Shown here piece by piece: positions 53,201 to 61,323 of a stretch of DNA of 64,000 bases. The stretch comes from Pedobacter ghigonis (GTDB lineage: Bacteria > Bacteroidota > Bacteroidia > Sphingobacteriales > Sphingobacteriaceae): positions 248,001-312,000 of the forward strand of contig NZ_CAESCM010000001.1 of NCBI RefSeq assembly GCF_903166585.1, given 5' to 3'. Numbering within the stretch: the first letter of the stretch is position 1; each line of letters opens with the position of its first letter. A program made the translations under genes and the position numbers. The notes below the pieces were generated by a model. That model was not told the DNA's origin and did no database searches. It saw only the letters and a list, made by a program, of their open reading frames with translations.

Positions 53201-54459
53201 TCAAATATCCCATCGTCGTGATCGAAAAGGTGTAAGCCTCCCCCATCTGTTCCCACGAAAATTTTTCTTTTTGAGTATTCTGCAAAGGAGGTGACAATGG
53301 GTGAGGAAAGTCCCTTGGGATCGAAAGGGCTGCTGCGCTTGAGGTTAAAGAGCGCCAAATTGGGATCAAACTTATTTACCCCACCCTGGTAGGTGCCAAG
53401 CCAGACAATCCCATTATTAGCCATACAAATACTTCTTACAGACTTATGGCTAAGGCCAAAGGATTCCCGCCTGTTAGGGCGAATCATGGAGAAGGTCTCA
53501 GTTCCGGTATCAAAAATTGAAACCCCGTCTTCTGTCCCCAACCATAATTTACCTCCTTTTTGTAATCTAGCTGAATAAATGATATCATCAGAAAACAGTT
53601 TATCATTGGGCTGCAAAAATGATTTGAAATGTTTCCCGTCAGCCAACAACATGTTCAAGCCATTATAGGTTCCAAAAAATATCCGTCCTTTCTCGTCCTG
53701 CACAATGGTTTTGATAAAATTATTGCTGAGACTTGACTGGTCAGCCGGATTGTGAATAAACTTTTCGGTTGTACCGCTGCTTAAATCAAGTGACAAAAGC
53801 CCGAGGTTGGTACCAATCCATAACTTATTGCCGCTCCCTTGATGAAATGAAAGCACACTGGAACCACTGCCCATTAATGCATTGATCCCAACATTCCTTA
53901 CCTTAAACGTTTTGGTATTGATAACCCTGTACCCCCCAAAAGTACCTACCCAAATATTTCCGGTTTTATCTTCATAGAGGGTTAACACATTAAATGGGGT
54001 GTTACGATTCGGGATACCCTCTCCTACAAAAGATTTAAATTTATTTTGTTTAGCATCATATAAAGCGAGCCCTCCACCACTTGTGCCAATCCAAAGCCTA
54101 CCCTTGCGATCTTCTAAAAGTGCAGAGATACTATTAGAAGGAATACTCGTGCTATCACCACTCTTATTGGTATATACGGTAAAATTGGTGCCGTCAAATT
54201 TATTCAGGCCATCATTAGTACCAAACCAGACCAATCCGTTATGGTCTTGCAGGATTGTATTCACGGTATTTGAAGAAAGACCATTTTTAGTGTTGAGGGT
54301 AATGAAGTTAGGTTTATTTTGCCCGCTTACGATATTGCAGGTGAGTGACCATATTGCCACAAAGGAAATTGCCACTTTACTTGATAATCTTTTTAACATC
54401 ATAACATACATTCGCGCATTAGTAGCTTTGTTGCAATTGTATTGGTGTAGCAACCGCAT
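50251..54459 (-). CDS. Hybrid two-component system regulator (HTCS) of the xylan locus
   Basis: 1402 residues. A signal/anchor segment is followed by about 14 propeller repeats (GLVWFGTNDGLNKFDG type), a Y_Y_Y domain (SYRLVGLDHNWNEVGKEK), a membrane helix, HisKA (FLTNLSHEFRTPISLILAP), HATPase (NLLSNAFKFT, DTGIGI, GSGIGLSIV), a receiver (phospho-acceptor Asp about 1192 in VVTDVSMPE) and an AraC-type DNA-binding domain. It senses xylo-oligosaccharides in the periplasm and turns on the locus in one protein, as shown for Bacteroides HTCS. The likely mature start is Met17 or Met21, since the first 16 residues precede the signal segment. Confidence 0.95.
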   Translation of the reverse strand: MRLLHQYNCNKATNARMYVMMLKRLSSKVAISFVAIWSLTCNIVSGQNKPNFITLNTKNGLSSNTVNTILQDHNGLVWFGTNDGLNKFDGTNFTVYTNKSGDSTSIPSNSISALLEDRKGRLWIGTSGGGLALYDAKQNKFKSFVGEGIPNRNTPFNVLTLYEDKTGNIWVGTFGGYRVINTKTFKVRNVGINALMGSGSSVLSFHQGSGNKLWIGTNLGLLSLDLSSGTTEKFIHNPADQSSLSNNFIKTIVQDEKGRIFFGTYNGLNMLLADGKHFKSFLQPNDKLFSDDIIYSARLQKGGKLWLGTEDGVSIFDTGTETFSMIRPNRRESFGLSHKSVRSICMANNGIVWLGTYQGGVNKFDPNLALFNLKRSSPFDPKGLSSPIVTSFAEYSKRKIFVGTDGGGLHLFDHDDGIFEHIDIKSKIDFSRNPLAILTLTLDSRGTLWVGTYQHGLFAYNPGTKTYKQFLAGPMATDLSQNEIFAIKEDSKGLIWIGTNGTGVDVFDYKTNSFTSYGTHSLPPMILPSNGFIRAIVEDPDGNMWMASSGTGIAVFERGKKKFATYRKSNSGLSNDVVLSLLCDSKGNIWAGTDGAGIDCFNRRTGKFTNFNEANGLSNAIVYKILEGRDGLIWFSTDNGISCLNPETKKIKNFGRPNGMQDSPFILGSGISTSTGELYFGGQDGFNYFNPLELPTNNVVPRVLLTELKVANTLVLPSEKSPIQEQISLAKEIKLSYGQNFSIGYVALNYTAPQQNHYSYRLVGLDHNWNEVGKEKTAYYTNLDPGDYVFQVRASNNDGVWSDKITSIAIHVQPPLWRTTYAYVFYVVLIGAILFAIRQRGIQRIKQQLAIEQAQINAEEKVLQQRRDAERAHALDIQKIKFLTNLSHEFRTPISLILAPVDKLLAVKQEPAVAGQVKMIRRNARRLLNLVNQLLDFRKMEEQELKLNLSEANLITFITEAAEAFQDLSERKKISLRINSEIKSLKTHFDQDKMERIIFNLLSNAFKFTEEGGEVCLNMFIGNAADQIKPLFCIEVSDTGIGIANQSKDKVFDRFFMDNNVSSILNQGSGIGLSIVREFVELHGGQISVESELGRGTAFLVSLPFEVATAEDIQESDDSVTGVTNEQSDESALEPIPAEVRIPTILLVEDNEEFRFYLKDSLQPFYQIIEAANGKEGWQKMLSGHPQLVVTDVSMPEMNGIELSQKIKADKRTSHIPVILLTAISGEDEQIKGLKSGANDYLTKPFNFGILHAKIENLLLFNRSVKNAYSKQVKVQAKEIEIESSEVKLLNKIVQYIDEKLNNPELSVEELSRHVGMSRGSLYHKLLEITGLTPIEYIRSVKLERAVEFLEKSDYNVAQIAYMTGFGTPSYFSKLFKAQFNMLPSEYINAKRKDKREVLKAV

Positions 54460-54527
54460 AACTCAGCTTGGTACACCAATGGTTTATATTGATTTCGTGT
54501 AAATACAGGTAACAGGCCTGGGCCAGG

Positions 54528-56450
54528 TTACTTTATTTCCGCTTCAAAGGGTGCAGCCGGCAATCCCTCCCGGTTATACAAATTTGCCCCTTCGGGATTA
54601 TCTGCCCAAGCGTACCGAACAGCAGCCGGACTGGAAATACTATCATTCCAGACAATTACTGTATTACCTTCAATTTTAGCGCTGGCCCAAAGGTATTTTT
54701 TATCGGCGCCAGCAATGGCAAAGTGATACAGTTCGGGTTCTCCTTTTGCAATTAGCCCACTTCCAACATGATCAAAATTTAAAATCACGCGCTTGCCCTG
54801 GATGGTTGCTGATCGATATAGCGGTCCGGAGTAAATTATGTTATTTTCACCATAAATTAGTTTTTCGGCCCACAAAGCCAACCGCTCGCCAATTTGTTTT
54901 TTATTAAGGGGATGAATATCATTCCATTCGCCGGCTCCAAGCCCTACAGACATCCCGGTATTCACTACTTTTAAAGTTTGGAATTGGCTCTGACGAAGCT
55001 GTGCCCAATCGCTCTCCCCCGGAAGATAGTCTACCTCCATATAATTGGGGAGTTGGGCATACAAAAAAGGAATATTGCCTAATCCCCATTTACTTCTCCA
55101 ATCGTTTATTAATGCCGGCAGCAGCTTAGCGTATTCTTTAGCTTTACCTGAGTTTGTTTCTCCCTGGTACCATAAAAAGCCGCAAATGCTATAGTTGAGT
55201 GCGGGTGCAACCATGGTATTGTAAAGTCCTGTAGGGGAATTTTGTGCTGCAACTGGCTGGGTAATTTGCTGATTGAGGGATGTATAGGGCGGTCTAGGAA
55301 ATACCTGATGCACCTGATAATCCCATTCCCCCCTTAAATCAAAAATTTGCCCGTCGACCTGGAGCGAATAATTCTTATCGGGGACAAATCCCCCTTTGCC
55401 TGTTGTATTGGTAACTTTTACCAAAATGATATTCTTACCTGGTTTCAACAGGTTTGCTGGAACACTGTATCTCCTGGGAGGATACTGATAAGTGATATTT
55501 CCCACAAACACGCCATTCACGAAAGCAGAATCTGCATCAATTATGCGCCCCAAAAAAAGTTTTGCAGGCTTGCTGGCCATCTCTGCAGGAACGTTAATTT
55601 CTTTTTTAAAATATAGGATACCATTCAAGTTTCTCACGCCCTGGTCTGCCCAGTAACCTGGCATCCAGAACTTACGCCATGTTTTTGGCACATAGGATGC
55701 CTGTGCTATTTTACCAGGTTTAGGCTCAAGGGATGATTTCAGGCTGCTGGTATAGGTAGTATCCCTAATTTTTTCGATTTGCGCTGCTATCTTTGGAAAA
55801 TCCTTAAATGCATCCATACTCATCCAGGCTTCAATCGGCGTTCCGCCCACGCTGGAGTTTATAATCCCAATTGGGATTTTGTACTTTTGATAAAGTTTCT
55901 TGGCAAAAAAATAAGTAACGCCTCCAAACTCAAGCAATGCTTTGCCGGATGCCAACTTCCACTCACCGCTGGGCAGATCAAGAGCCGCTTTGGACACTTC
56001 GGCTTTTGTTGGTACAAAAAAATTCCGGATTTGAGGAAAATTATCATGCTCGACCTCATCAGGATAATTTTCTTTGAGTCTTTCCATAGCCAATACCATG
56101 TTGGACTGGCCTGCGCAGAAATATACGTCCCCAATTAGAATATCAGATAACGTAATCAAATTCTTCCCTTGGATGGTCATGGTATAGGGCCCCCCGGCTT
56201 TCATCTTGGGAAGTGCGATCAACCATTTGCCATCAGTGCCGGTAACTGTCTCAAACACGCTGTTATTAAAGGAAAGTTTAATCCTTTCACTTGAACTGGC
56301 CCAGCCCCAGATTTTTAAATTCGTATTTCGTTGCAACACCATTCGGTTACCGATCAGATGGGGGAGTTTTACCTCAGCACAGGAGTGTTGGATAGTAAGC
56401 AGGGTAATCAGAAGCAACGCACAAAGCGCAAAGTAGGGTTTTATGTTCAT
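54528..56450 (-). CDS. Large SASA-type esterase (sialate O-acetylesterase-like)
   Basis: 640 residues from ATG 56450, which places the signal peptide correctly; the frame is open to 56477. Nucleophile Ser is in YFCAGQSNMVLA, the second block is LWYQGETNSG and the Asp/His block is DIHPLNKKQIG. A beta jelly-roll like that of GH2 sugar-binding domains (LFLGRIIDADSAFVNGVFVG) is inserted between the first and second SGNH blocks. Such enzymes deacetylate xylan in these loci. Terminal gene before the regulator, same strand. Confidence 0.88.
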   Translation of the reverse strand: MNIKPYFALCALLLITLLTIQHSCAEVKLPHLIGNRMVLQRNTNLKIWGWASSSERIKLSFNNSVFETVTGTDGKWLIALPKMKAGGPYTMTIQGKNLITLSDILIGDVYFCAGQSNMVLAMERLKENYPDEVEHDNFPQIRNFFVPTKAEVSKAALDLPSGEWKLASGKALLEFGGVTYFFAKKLYQKYKIPIGIINSSVGGTPIEAWMSMDAFKDFPKIAAQIEKIRDTTYTSSLKSSLEPKPGKIAQASYVPKTWRKFWMPGYWADQGVRNLNGILYFKKEINVPAEMASKPAKLFLGRIIDADSAFVNGVFVGNITYQYPPRRYSVPANLLKPGKNIILVKVTNTTGKGGFVPDKNYSLQVDGQIFDLRGEWDYQVHQVFPRPPYTSLNQQITQPVAAQNSPTGLYNTMVAPALNYSICGFLWYQGETNSGKAKEYAKLLPALINDWRSKWGLGNIPFLYAQLPNYMEVDYLPGESDWAQLRQSQFQTLKVVNTGMSVGLGAGEWNDIHPLNKKQIGERLALWAEKLIYGENNIIYSGPLYRSATIQGKRVILNFDHVGSGLIAKGEPELYHFAIAGADKKYLWASAKIEGNTVIVWNDSISSPAAVRYAWADNPEGANLYNREGLPAAPFEAEIK

Positions 56451-56477
56451 GCTTACAAAGTCTGGAAAATGTAGCAA

Positions 56478-56830
56478 TATAAAATTTTAACAGAATTAGG
56501 AAGCCTCTCGGCCCTATCCCCGGTTTTTTCACAAAAACACATCATTTATAGCCTTAATATTTGGTTGTTTTGAGCCGATACTCATGCAACTATAGCCTGA
56601 GTAATTCTTAACCGAATATATTACTTACTTTCGATAAAAACAATCGATTGCATAACTATATTAATCTTTTTAAGGGGCTAGCAGAAAGCAACTGTCAGAA
56701 TAAGCCTCTGAACTACAGAAACAACGGCTACAATGTAACCAGGCCTCTCATTTTCAATTCACCAGGTGACTAACTAAAAAAGCCAGGAACAACCTTAATC
56801 GATATCCCTGGCTTTAAAGCATATTGTTTT
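56478..56830. other. Intergenic region with terminator
   Basis: About 350 AT-rich bases between the esterase start and the stop of the CBM-bearing GH10. It should contain the esterase promoter. The right end carries the minus-strand terminator at 56774-56815. I see no ORF. Confidence 0.6.
56774..56815 (-). terminator. Terminator of the SusCD-GH10 operon
   Basis: AAAGCCAGG (56779-56787) and CCTGGCTTT (56807-56815) form a perfect nine-base stem; on the minus strand a run of six T residues follows. It lies 15 bases after the GH10 stop and separates the SusC-SusD-lipoprotein-GH10 operon from the esterase gene. Confidence 0.85.
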
Positions 56831-58516
56831 TTATTTGTTTCTCAGTCCGTCGGCTGCGCCAACATAGGCCGGTTTTCTCACAAAACCTTCTGTCCACAAA
56901 CCGATTGGCTCTCCAGCGCGCCAACTTGAACTTGCCGGACTATCCTGAGGTGCCCATATGGTAATGCCATATCTTTGGGCTGCCGGGATGAGTTCAAAAT
57001 ATTTCTTGATTACATATTTGTACATCTCAGACTGAGCTGCGTATTGCTCGGCCGTTGCCTGCGCAGTTTTGACATTACCTGCAAAGCCCATATCCAGCTC
57101 CGATATTTTGATCAGTTTGCCGGTTGCGGCCAGTAATTTAAACATTTCTTCGATCTTAGCTTTATCAGCAGTTGCAATGATATGCATCTGGGTGCCAATG
57201 CCATCTATTTTGGCACCTTTACCCTCCAGGTACTTTACATAATCGATTAATCCTTTGCATTTATCGATATTGGATTCCAAGTTATAATCGTTGATAAAAT
57301 GAATGTCGTCAGCATTACCATACTGCCTGGCAAATTGAAATGCTTGCAGGGCATAATCTTTGCCCAGGTAGTCTTGCCAAAAAAACTCGTCAGCTGCAAT
57401 GGAAGTACGGCCGGCAGCAGTTTTTAGCTGAGCTGGTTTCGTATCATCCATCGGCTCGTTTACTACATCCCAGGCCTTAACATAGTCCTTTGAAGCAGAA
57501 ACCATGCCTTTAATCCAGGTCTCTAACGCAGTGGTTAAAATGACCTTTTTTTGCTCGGCAGTCTTTTCCACAATCGTGCTTCCACCAAGCGGATTGTATT
57601 TTTTCAGGGTAATGTTATCGAAATAGAAACTCGTGGCTGTTTTCCCAAGATTAAAAGCAAGCGCACCGCTCGTTGCCATGTCTGCGGTAACAGTTATTTC
57701 CTTGGTATAGGTTGTCCAGGTTGGTGTGGATGAAATGGTGCCAAAAAAATCGTAAAATTTATATGCCCCGGGCGTAATGTGGGCCTGTGTAGGGTAAGAT
57801 GCCGCGAGGTCTGAACGCACATTCATTTTGAGCTCATACCGCTCTCCCACCGCTACTGCTGGAAACTTAAGGAATAGCTGTGCATCATAATCGTTGGTTC
57901 TAACAGCGGAATTGCTAATTTTCAAAGCTCGCCCTGTACCATTAAAACCTTCGCCGGCAGCAGTAAAAGAAGATACAGCGTTTGTGTTGGATTGATAAAC
58001 TGAGGTATTATCTGTTTCAAAATCAGCACCGATTACCAGATCCCAGCTAGGCCCACCGCTTGAAGGAATCACCACAGGGGCGATCAATCCTTTTAAATAG
58101 GTTGCATTTTGGTTGGCATGCCAGGAGAGGGTATGGCCAAATACGGTGATACCAGCTTTGGATGCGGTTTCCAATAGGCTTTTAACATTGGTTAAAGCCA
58201 AGCTTCCATCAGCCTGTACTACCGCACTATGTTTCATTTCGTAACCAAGCGTGATTTCATCAAAATTACTGTTGATCAGCCGATAAATTACGCCTTTGGA
58301 GAGATAGGCTTGCAAACCCGCTCCTGCACCGAATTTAAAGTTAGGGTTTGCCGTTCTATCAATATATGTTTTTAATGGCTTATAGGCATCGATCTGCTCC
58401 TGGGCGGCAAAACTTGTGGGCTTAGCCACCTGAAATTCAAGGGCTTCATATTTGTGGCACGAGGCAAGTAAAATTCCCCCAGCCAGGCCAAATGCTATTT
58501 TGTATAATCTTTTCAT
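56831..58516 (-). CDS. Surface GH10 xylanase with inserted carbohydrate-binding module
   Basis: 561 residues. Lipobox ILLASC (Cys20) marks a lipoprotein. The GH10 barrel is split: it runs to GITVFGHTLSWHANQN (about 122-137), is interrupted at about 155-308 by a CBM4/9/22-like beta-sandwich (LVIGADFETDNTSVYQS to SFYFDNITLKKYNP), and resumes with acid/base Glu354 (KAWDVVNEPMDD) and nucleophile Glu473 (IKISELDMGF). This split layout is known from the main surface xylanases of gut Bacteroidetes. It is in the SusCD operon, so it likely starts xylan breakdown at the cell surface. Confidence 0.93.
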   Translation of the reverse strand: MKRLYKIAFGLAGGILLASCHKYEALEFQVAKPTSFAAQEQIDAYKPLKTYIDRTANPNFKFGAGAGLQAYLSKGVIYRLINSNFDEITLGYEMKHSAVVQADGSLALTNVKSLLETASKAGITVFGHTLSWHANQNATYLKGLIAPVVIPSSGGPSWDLVIGADFETDNTSVYQSNTNAVSSFTAAGEGFNGTGRALKISNSAVRTNDYDAQLFLKFPAVAVGERYELKMNVRSDLAASYPTQAHITPGAYKFYDFFGTISSTPTWTTYTKEITVTADMATSGALAFNLGKTATSFYFDNITLKKYNPLGGSTIVEKTAEQKKVILTTALETWIKGMVSASKDYVKAWDVVNEPMDDTKPAQLKTAAGRTSIAADEFFWQDYLGKDYALQAFQFARQYGNADDIHFINDYNLESNIDKCKGLIDYVKYLEGKGAKIDGIGTQMHIIATADKAKIEEMFKLLAATGKLIKISELDMGFAGNVKTAQATAEQYAAQSEMYKYVIKKYFELIPAAQRYGITIWAPQDSPASSSWRAGEPIGLWTEGFVRKPAYVGAADGLRNK

Positions 58517-58542
58517 TTCGCGATTGTTTGATTAATTATTAA

Positions 58543-59514
58543 TTACCTGATCGGAGTAAAGGATTCTGCCTTCACCCCACGGTCGCGCATGACTAGCGTA
58601 TCCTGGCTACTCACTGTTCTATCACTTAAATCTATCTGATAATTCAGGTAAAGTGCATCCCGATCCTGGCTACCCCAACTATTTTTCTCGCCTGCTTTAA
58701 CAAATTTACCCGTACCGCTCGCGGTAAAACTAGCGTCGGCTGCTGTAACGGTACAGCTTCCGCTATTATCAAAAGTTAGCAAAAGGGTACGGTTGATGCT
58801 GGTTCCCCCTGCTACTTTAAAGGTGACAGGAAACTCTGCTTGGGTTAGCGAACGCGTATTGACTTTGTTGACTTCATCATTCTCCACATACTTCATGTGG
58901 CGGGTTATGGTTTGATTGAGTAAGGTATTACCGTTTTTGCCAGTAATCACATCCTTACCTCTGCGAAGGTAGAAGCCCTGCCAGGTATTGATATACCTTA
59001 CCGCATACAGGGTGTATTTTTTCTCGGGCAGTATTTTTTTGTTTTGATCAGCGCTCATCATCGTTAAAGGGATCACATAAGTGGTATTGACGGACAGTGG
59101 GTCAGCAAAAAAAGCCTCAGTTAGCTGCACATCCACCCCACCGGTAAGGCTTCCTTTTGGGATGACAATTTTGTTGGCTGCAAGCGTATAGTAGTTCGCC
59201 GGCATAGGCCTTATAACGCCACTGTAAGGCGATGGATAAGATAATCCCTGGGTTAGTGAATTGTCTACACTGATGCCAATGGTAATATCTTCCTTATTGG
59301 CGTAAACTCCGCCAACCGTACCCATAATCCGCAGCCTGTGTTGGTTATCCAGTGAAGTATCAAAAATATCATCGCCCATAGTGATGGTCCGAATGGGCCC
59401 CTGATAGGCAAAATAAACGGTTTGAACCTCATTATCAGGAAATGCCCACTCTTCGTTTTTGCAGGCGCTAAGTGTTAAAACGAGCGCAAGTAAAAGATAT
59501 ACTTTATTTTTCAT
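58543..59514 (-). CDS. DUF1735-type surface glycan-binding lipoprotein (SusE position)
   Basis: 323 residues. Lipobox LTLSAC (Cys18). The N-terminal half is a DUF1735-like domain (TVYFAYQGPIRTITMGDDIF, then KIVIPKGSLTGGVDVQL and NTTYVIPLTM), and the C-terminal half has the WQGFYLRRGKDVI start and beta-rich body of DUF5627. These proteins sit between SusD and the surface hydrolase in xylan loci and bind the polysaccharide. It starts 27 bases after the SusD stop. It has no catalytic motif. Confidence 0.87.
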   Translation of the reverse strand: MKNKVYLLLALVLTLSACKNEEWAFPDNEVQTVYFAYQGPIRTITMGDDIFDTSLDNQHRLRIMGTVGGVYANKEDITIGISVDNSLTQGLSYPSPYSGVIRPMPANYYTLAANKIVIPKGSLTGGVDVQLTEAFFADPLSVNTTYVIPLTMMSADQNKKILPEKKYTLYAVRYINTWQGFYLRRGKDVITGKNGNTLLNQTITRHMKYVENDEVNKVNTRSLTQAEFPVTFKVAGGTSINRTLLLTFDNSGSCTVTAADASFTASGTGKFVKAGEKNSWGSQDRDALYLNYQIDLSDRTVSSQDTLVMRDRGVKAESFTPIR

Positions 59515-59541
59515 TATGTTATTTTTTATTGTGAATGAATA

Positions 59542-61302
59542 TTACCATCCTGTATTTTGTTGCAAAGCATTGTACTTTAGTATTTCACTGTATGGAATGG
59601 GGCCGAATCTCATGTACTCCTGATAGCTTCTTGCCTCTACATTGATTTCCTGATAGACTCCCAGCGAGATGCTCAACCCTTTCACCGGTTCGGTCAATGC
59701 TGCGTTCCATCTGCGAAGATCCCAGAAACGAAATCCTTCAAAAGCCAATTCCAACCTACGTTCATTTCTAATCAATGTCCGCATAGCATCTTTGTCTCCT
59801 TTGATCGATTCGAGGTAGGCATCCCCATTTGTAGTCCCAACACCAGCCCTGGCGCGGATAGCTTTAATGATGTCATAGGCAGAATAAGGATTGCCGCCAT
59901 TGGCTGTTGGACCCCACGCCTCATTTGCTGCCTCGGCGTAAATCAGGAAGATTTCCGTGTAGCGGATATGTGGCCTGTAATGCTTCTGATTATTTACAGT
60001 TGGCGTACGGCTAACGTCCTGCCTTAGCAATTTTTTCATGTAGTAACCGGTACGTGTAGAAACTTCTTTTCTATTTAATCCATCATCATTGGTCGCCACA
60101 TCTGTTGTGGTGTTAATCACTTTACTCGTTGGCCCGATTGTGTTTCCATTATAAACTATAAATTTTGCCAACCGTGGATCTCGGCCTGTAAATGGGGCAG
60201 CAGGATTATAACCACTTTGTGGGCTGTTAGTAATAGGATAACCGTTTTGCATCGGAAAAGCATTGACTAAGTTTTGGGTGGGGTTTATGCGGCCCTGGCC
60301 AGAGAGGGTTGGCGGGTAGTTGGCAGCTTCCAAATCACTATTTGAGCCGACATTTGTACGCCAAAGCACTTCCCTGGGGCTTGCGCCCGAGGCCAACGCA
60401 TCAATTTCTGACTTGTTATCGTACCAGGTAACACCATTTGGGTCTAAATTAGCGAGCCAATTATTCAATGCAAGTACTTGCGCTGCGTAGCCGGCGGCAT
60501 CGGCCCATGAGGTAGAATTACCGGTACTGAAAGCCGGGCTTGCCCCCATTAGTGCCACTCTGGCACGGATGGCTTTTGAAATACGGCCCGTCATGCGCTG
60601 ATTAAAAAACTTGCCAAAAACACGGTTATAGGTTTCTACATTAACGCCTGCATATTTTGCTGGGATCTGGCTGGTGCTGCTGATATCTGCATAATCTAAG
60701 GGAAGCAATTGTTCGGCTTTATCCAAATCACCATAAATCTGTTTCATACAGGCATCAAATGTAGTCCTTGGCTGGTTAAAATTAGAGGCTGGCGTTTCGG
60801 GTTCGAGTACCAGCGGGAAGCCGTATAAAGTGCCGCCTACTTTACCTGCATGCGCCTGTAGCATATACGACATCAGGTAGGCCCTCAAAGCATACGCTTC
60901 CCCTTTTTGCCTGTCGTTAAACATCCGGCTCAGCACCGGGTCTTTTGAATCCCAGAGTACCTTATCTGCTTCGGCCAGAAATAAGTTGATATACTGAATA
61001 CCCGCCCTTGCATTTGTCCATTGATCTAGGGGATTAAAGGCAGCCGACCATTGTCCGGTGGCCATTTTCCTGAAATTATTATTGATATCATTACTTACCG
61101 CATCATCTGTAGCAACGTCATTAAACGACCAGCCATTTGATGGGAGCCGGGTATAGCCATTTAGCAATAACCCATGGGCAAGGGCAGGTTCTGTATAGAT
61201 GTTCTCAAAATCCCCATTATTTTGTGGAGCGGGATCTGTAAACTTTTTACATCCCGAGAGCATCACCACGACAACTATAAATCCTATTAATATTCTGTTC
61301 AT
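59542..61302 (-). CDS. susD: SusD/RagB outer-membrane substrate-binding lipoprotein
   Basis: 586 residues from ATG 61302; the open frame extends to a TTG at 61323 which is less likely. Lipobox VVMLSGC. SusD-type TPR-containing helical fold with the family C-terminus (NERRLELAFEGFRFWDLRRW) and KAIRARAG. It acts as the lid on SusC and binds xylo-oligosaccharides. The gap to SusC is about 20 bases, so the pair is co-transcribed. Confidence 0.95.
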   Translation of the reverse strand: MNRILIGFIVVVVMLSGCKKFTDPAPQNNGDFENIYTEPALAHGLLLNGYTRLPSNGWSFNDVATDDAVSNDINNNFRKMATGQWSAAFNPLDQWTNARAGIQYINLFLAEADKVLWDSKDPVLSRMFNDRQKGEAYALRAYLMSYMLQAHAGKVGGTLYGFPLVLEPETPASNFNQPRTTFDACMKQIYGDLDKAEQLLPLDYADISSTSQIPAKYAGVNVETYNRVFGKFFNQRMTGRISKAIRARVALMGASPAFSTGNSTSWADAAGYAAQVLALNNWLANLDPNGVTWYDNKSEIDALASGASPREVLWRTNVGSNSDLEAANYPPTLSGQGRINPTQNLVNAFPMQNGYPITNSPQSGYNPAAPFTGRDPRLAKFIVYNGNTIGPTSKVINTTTDVATNDDGLNRKEVSTRTGYYMKKLLRQDVSRTPTVNNQKHYRPHIRYTEIFLIYAEAANEAWGPTANGGNPYSAYDIIKAIRARAGVGTTNGDAYLESIKGDKDAMRTLIRNERRLELAFEGFRFWDLRRWNAALTEPVKGLSISLGVYQEINVEARSYQEYMRFGPIPYSEILKYNALQQNTGW

Positions 61303-61323
61303 CTTTTCTAATCTAATATTCAA

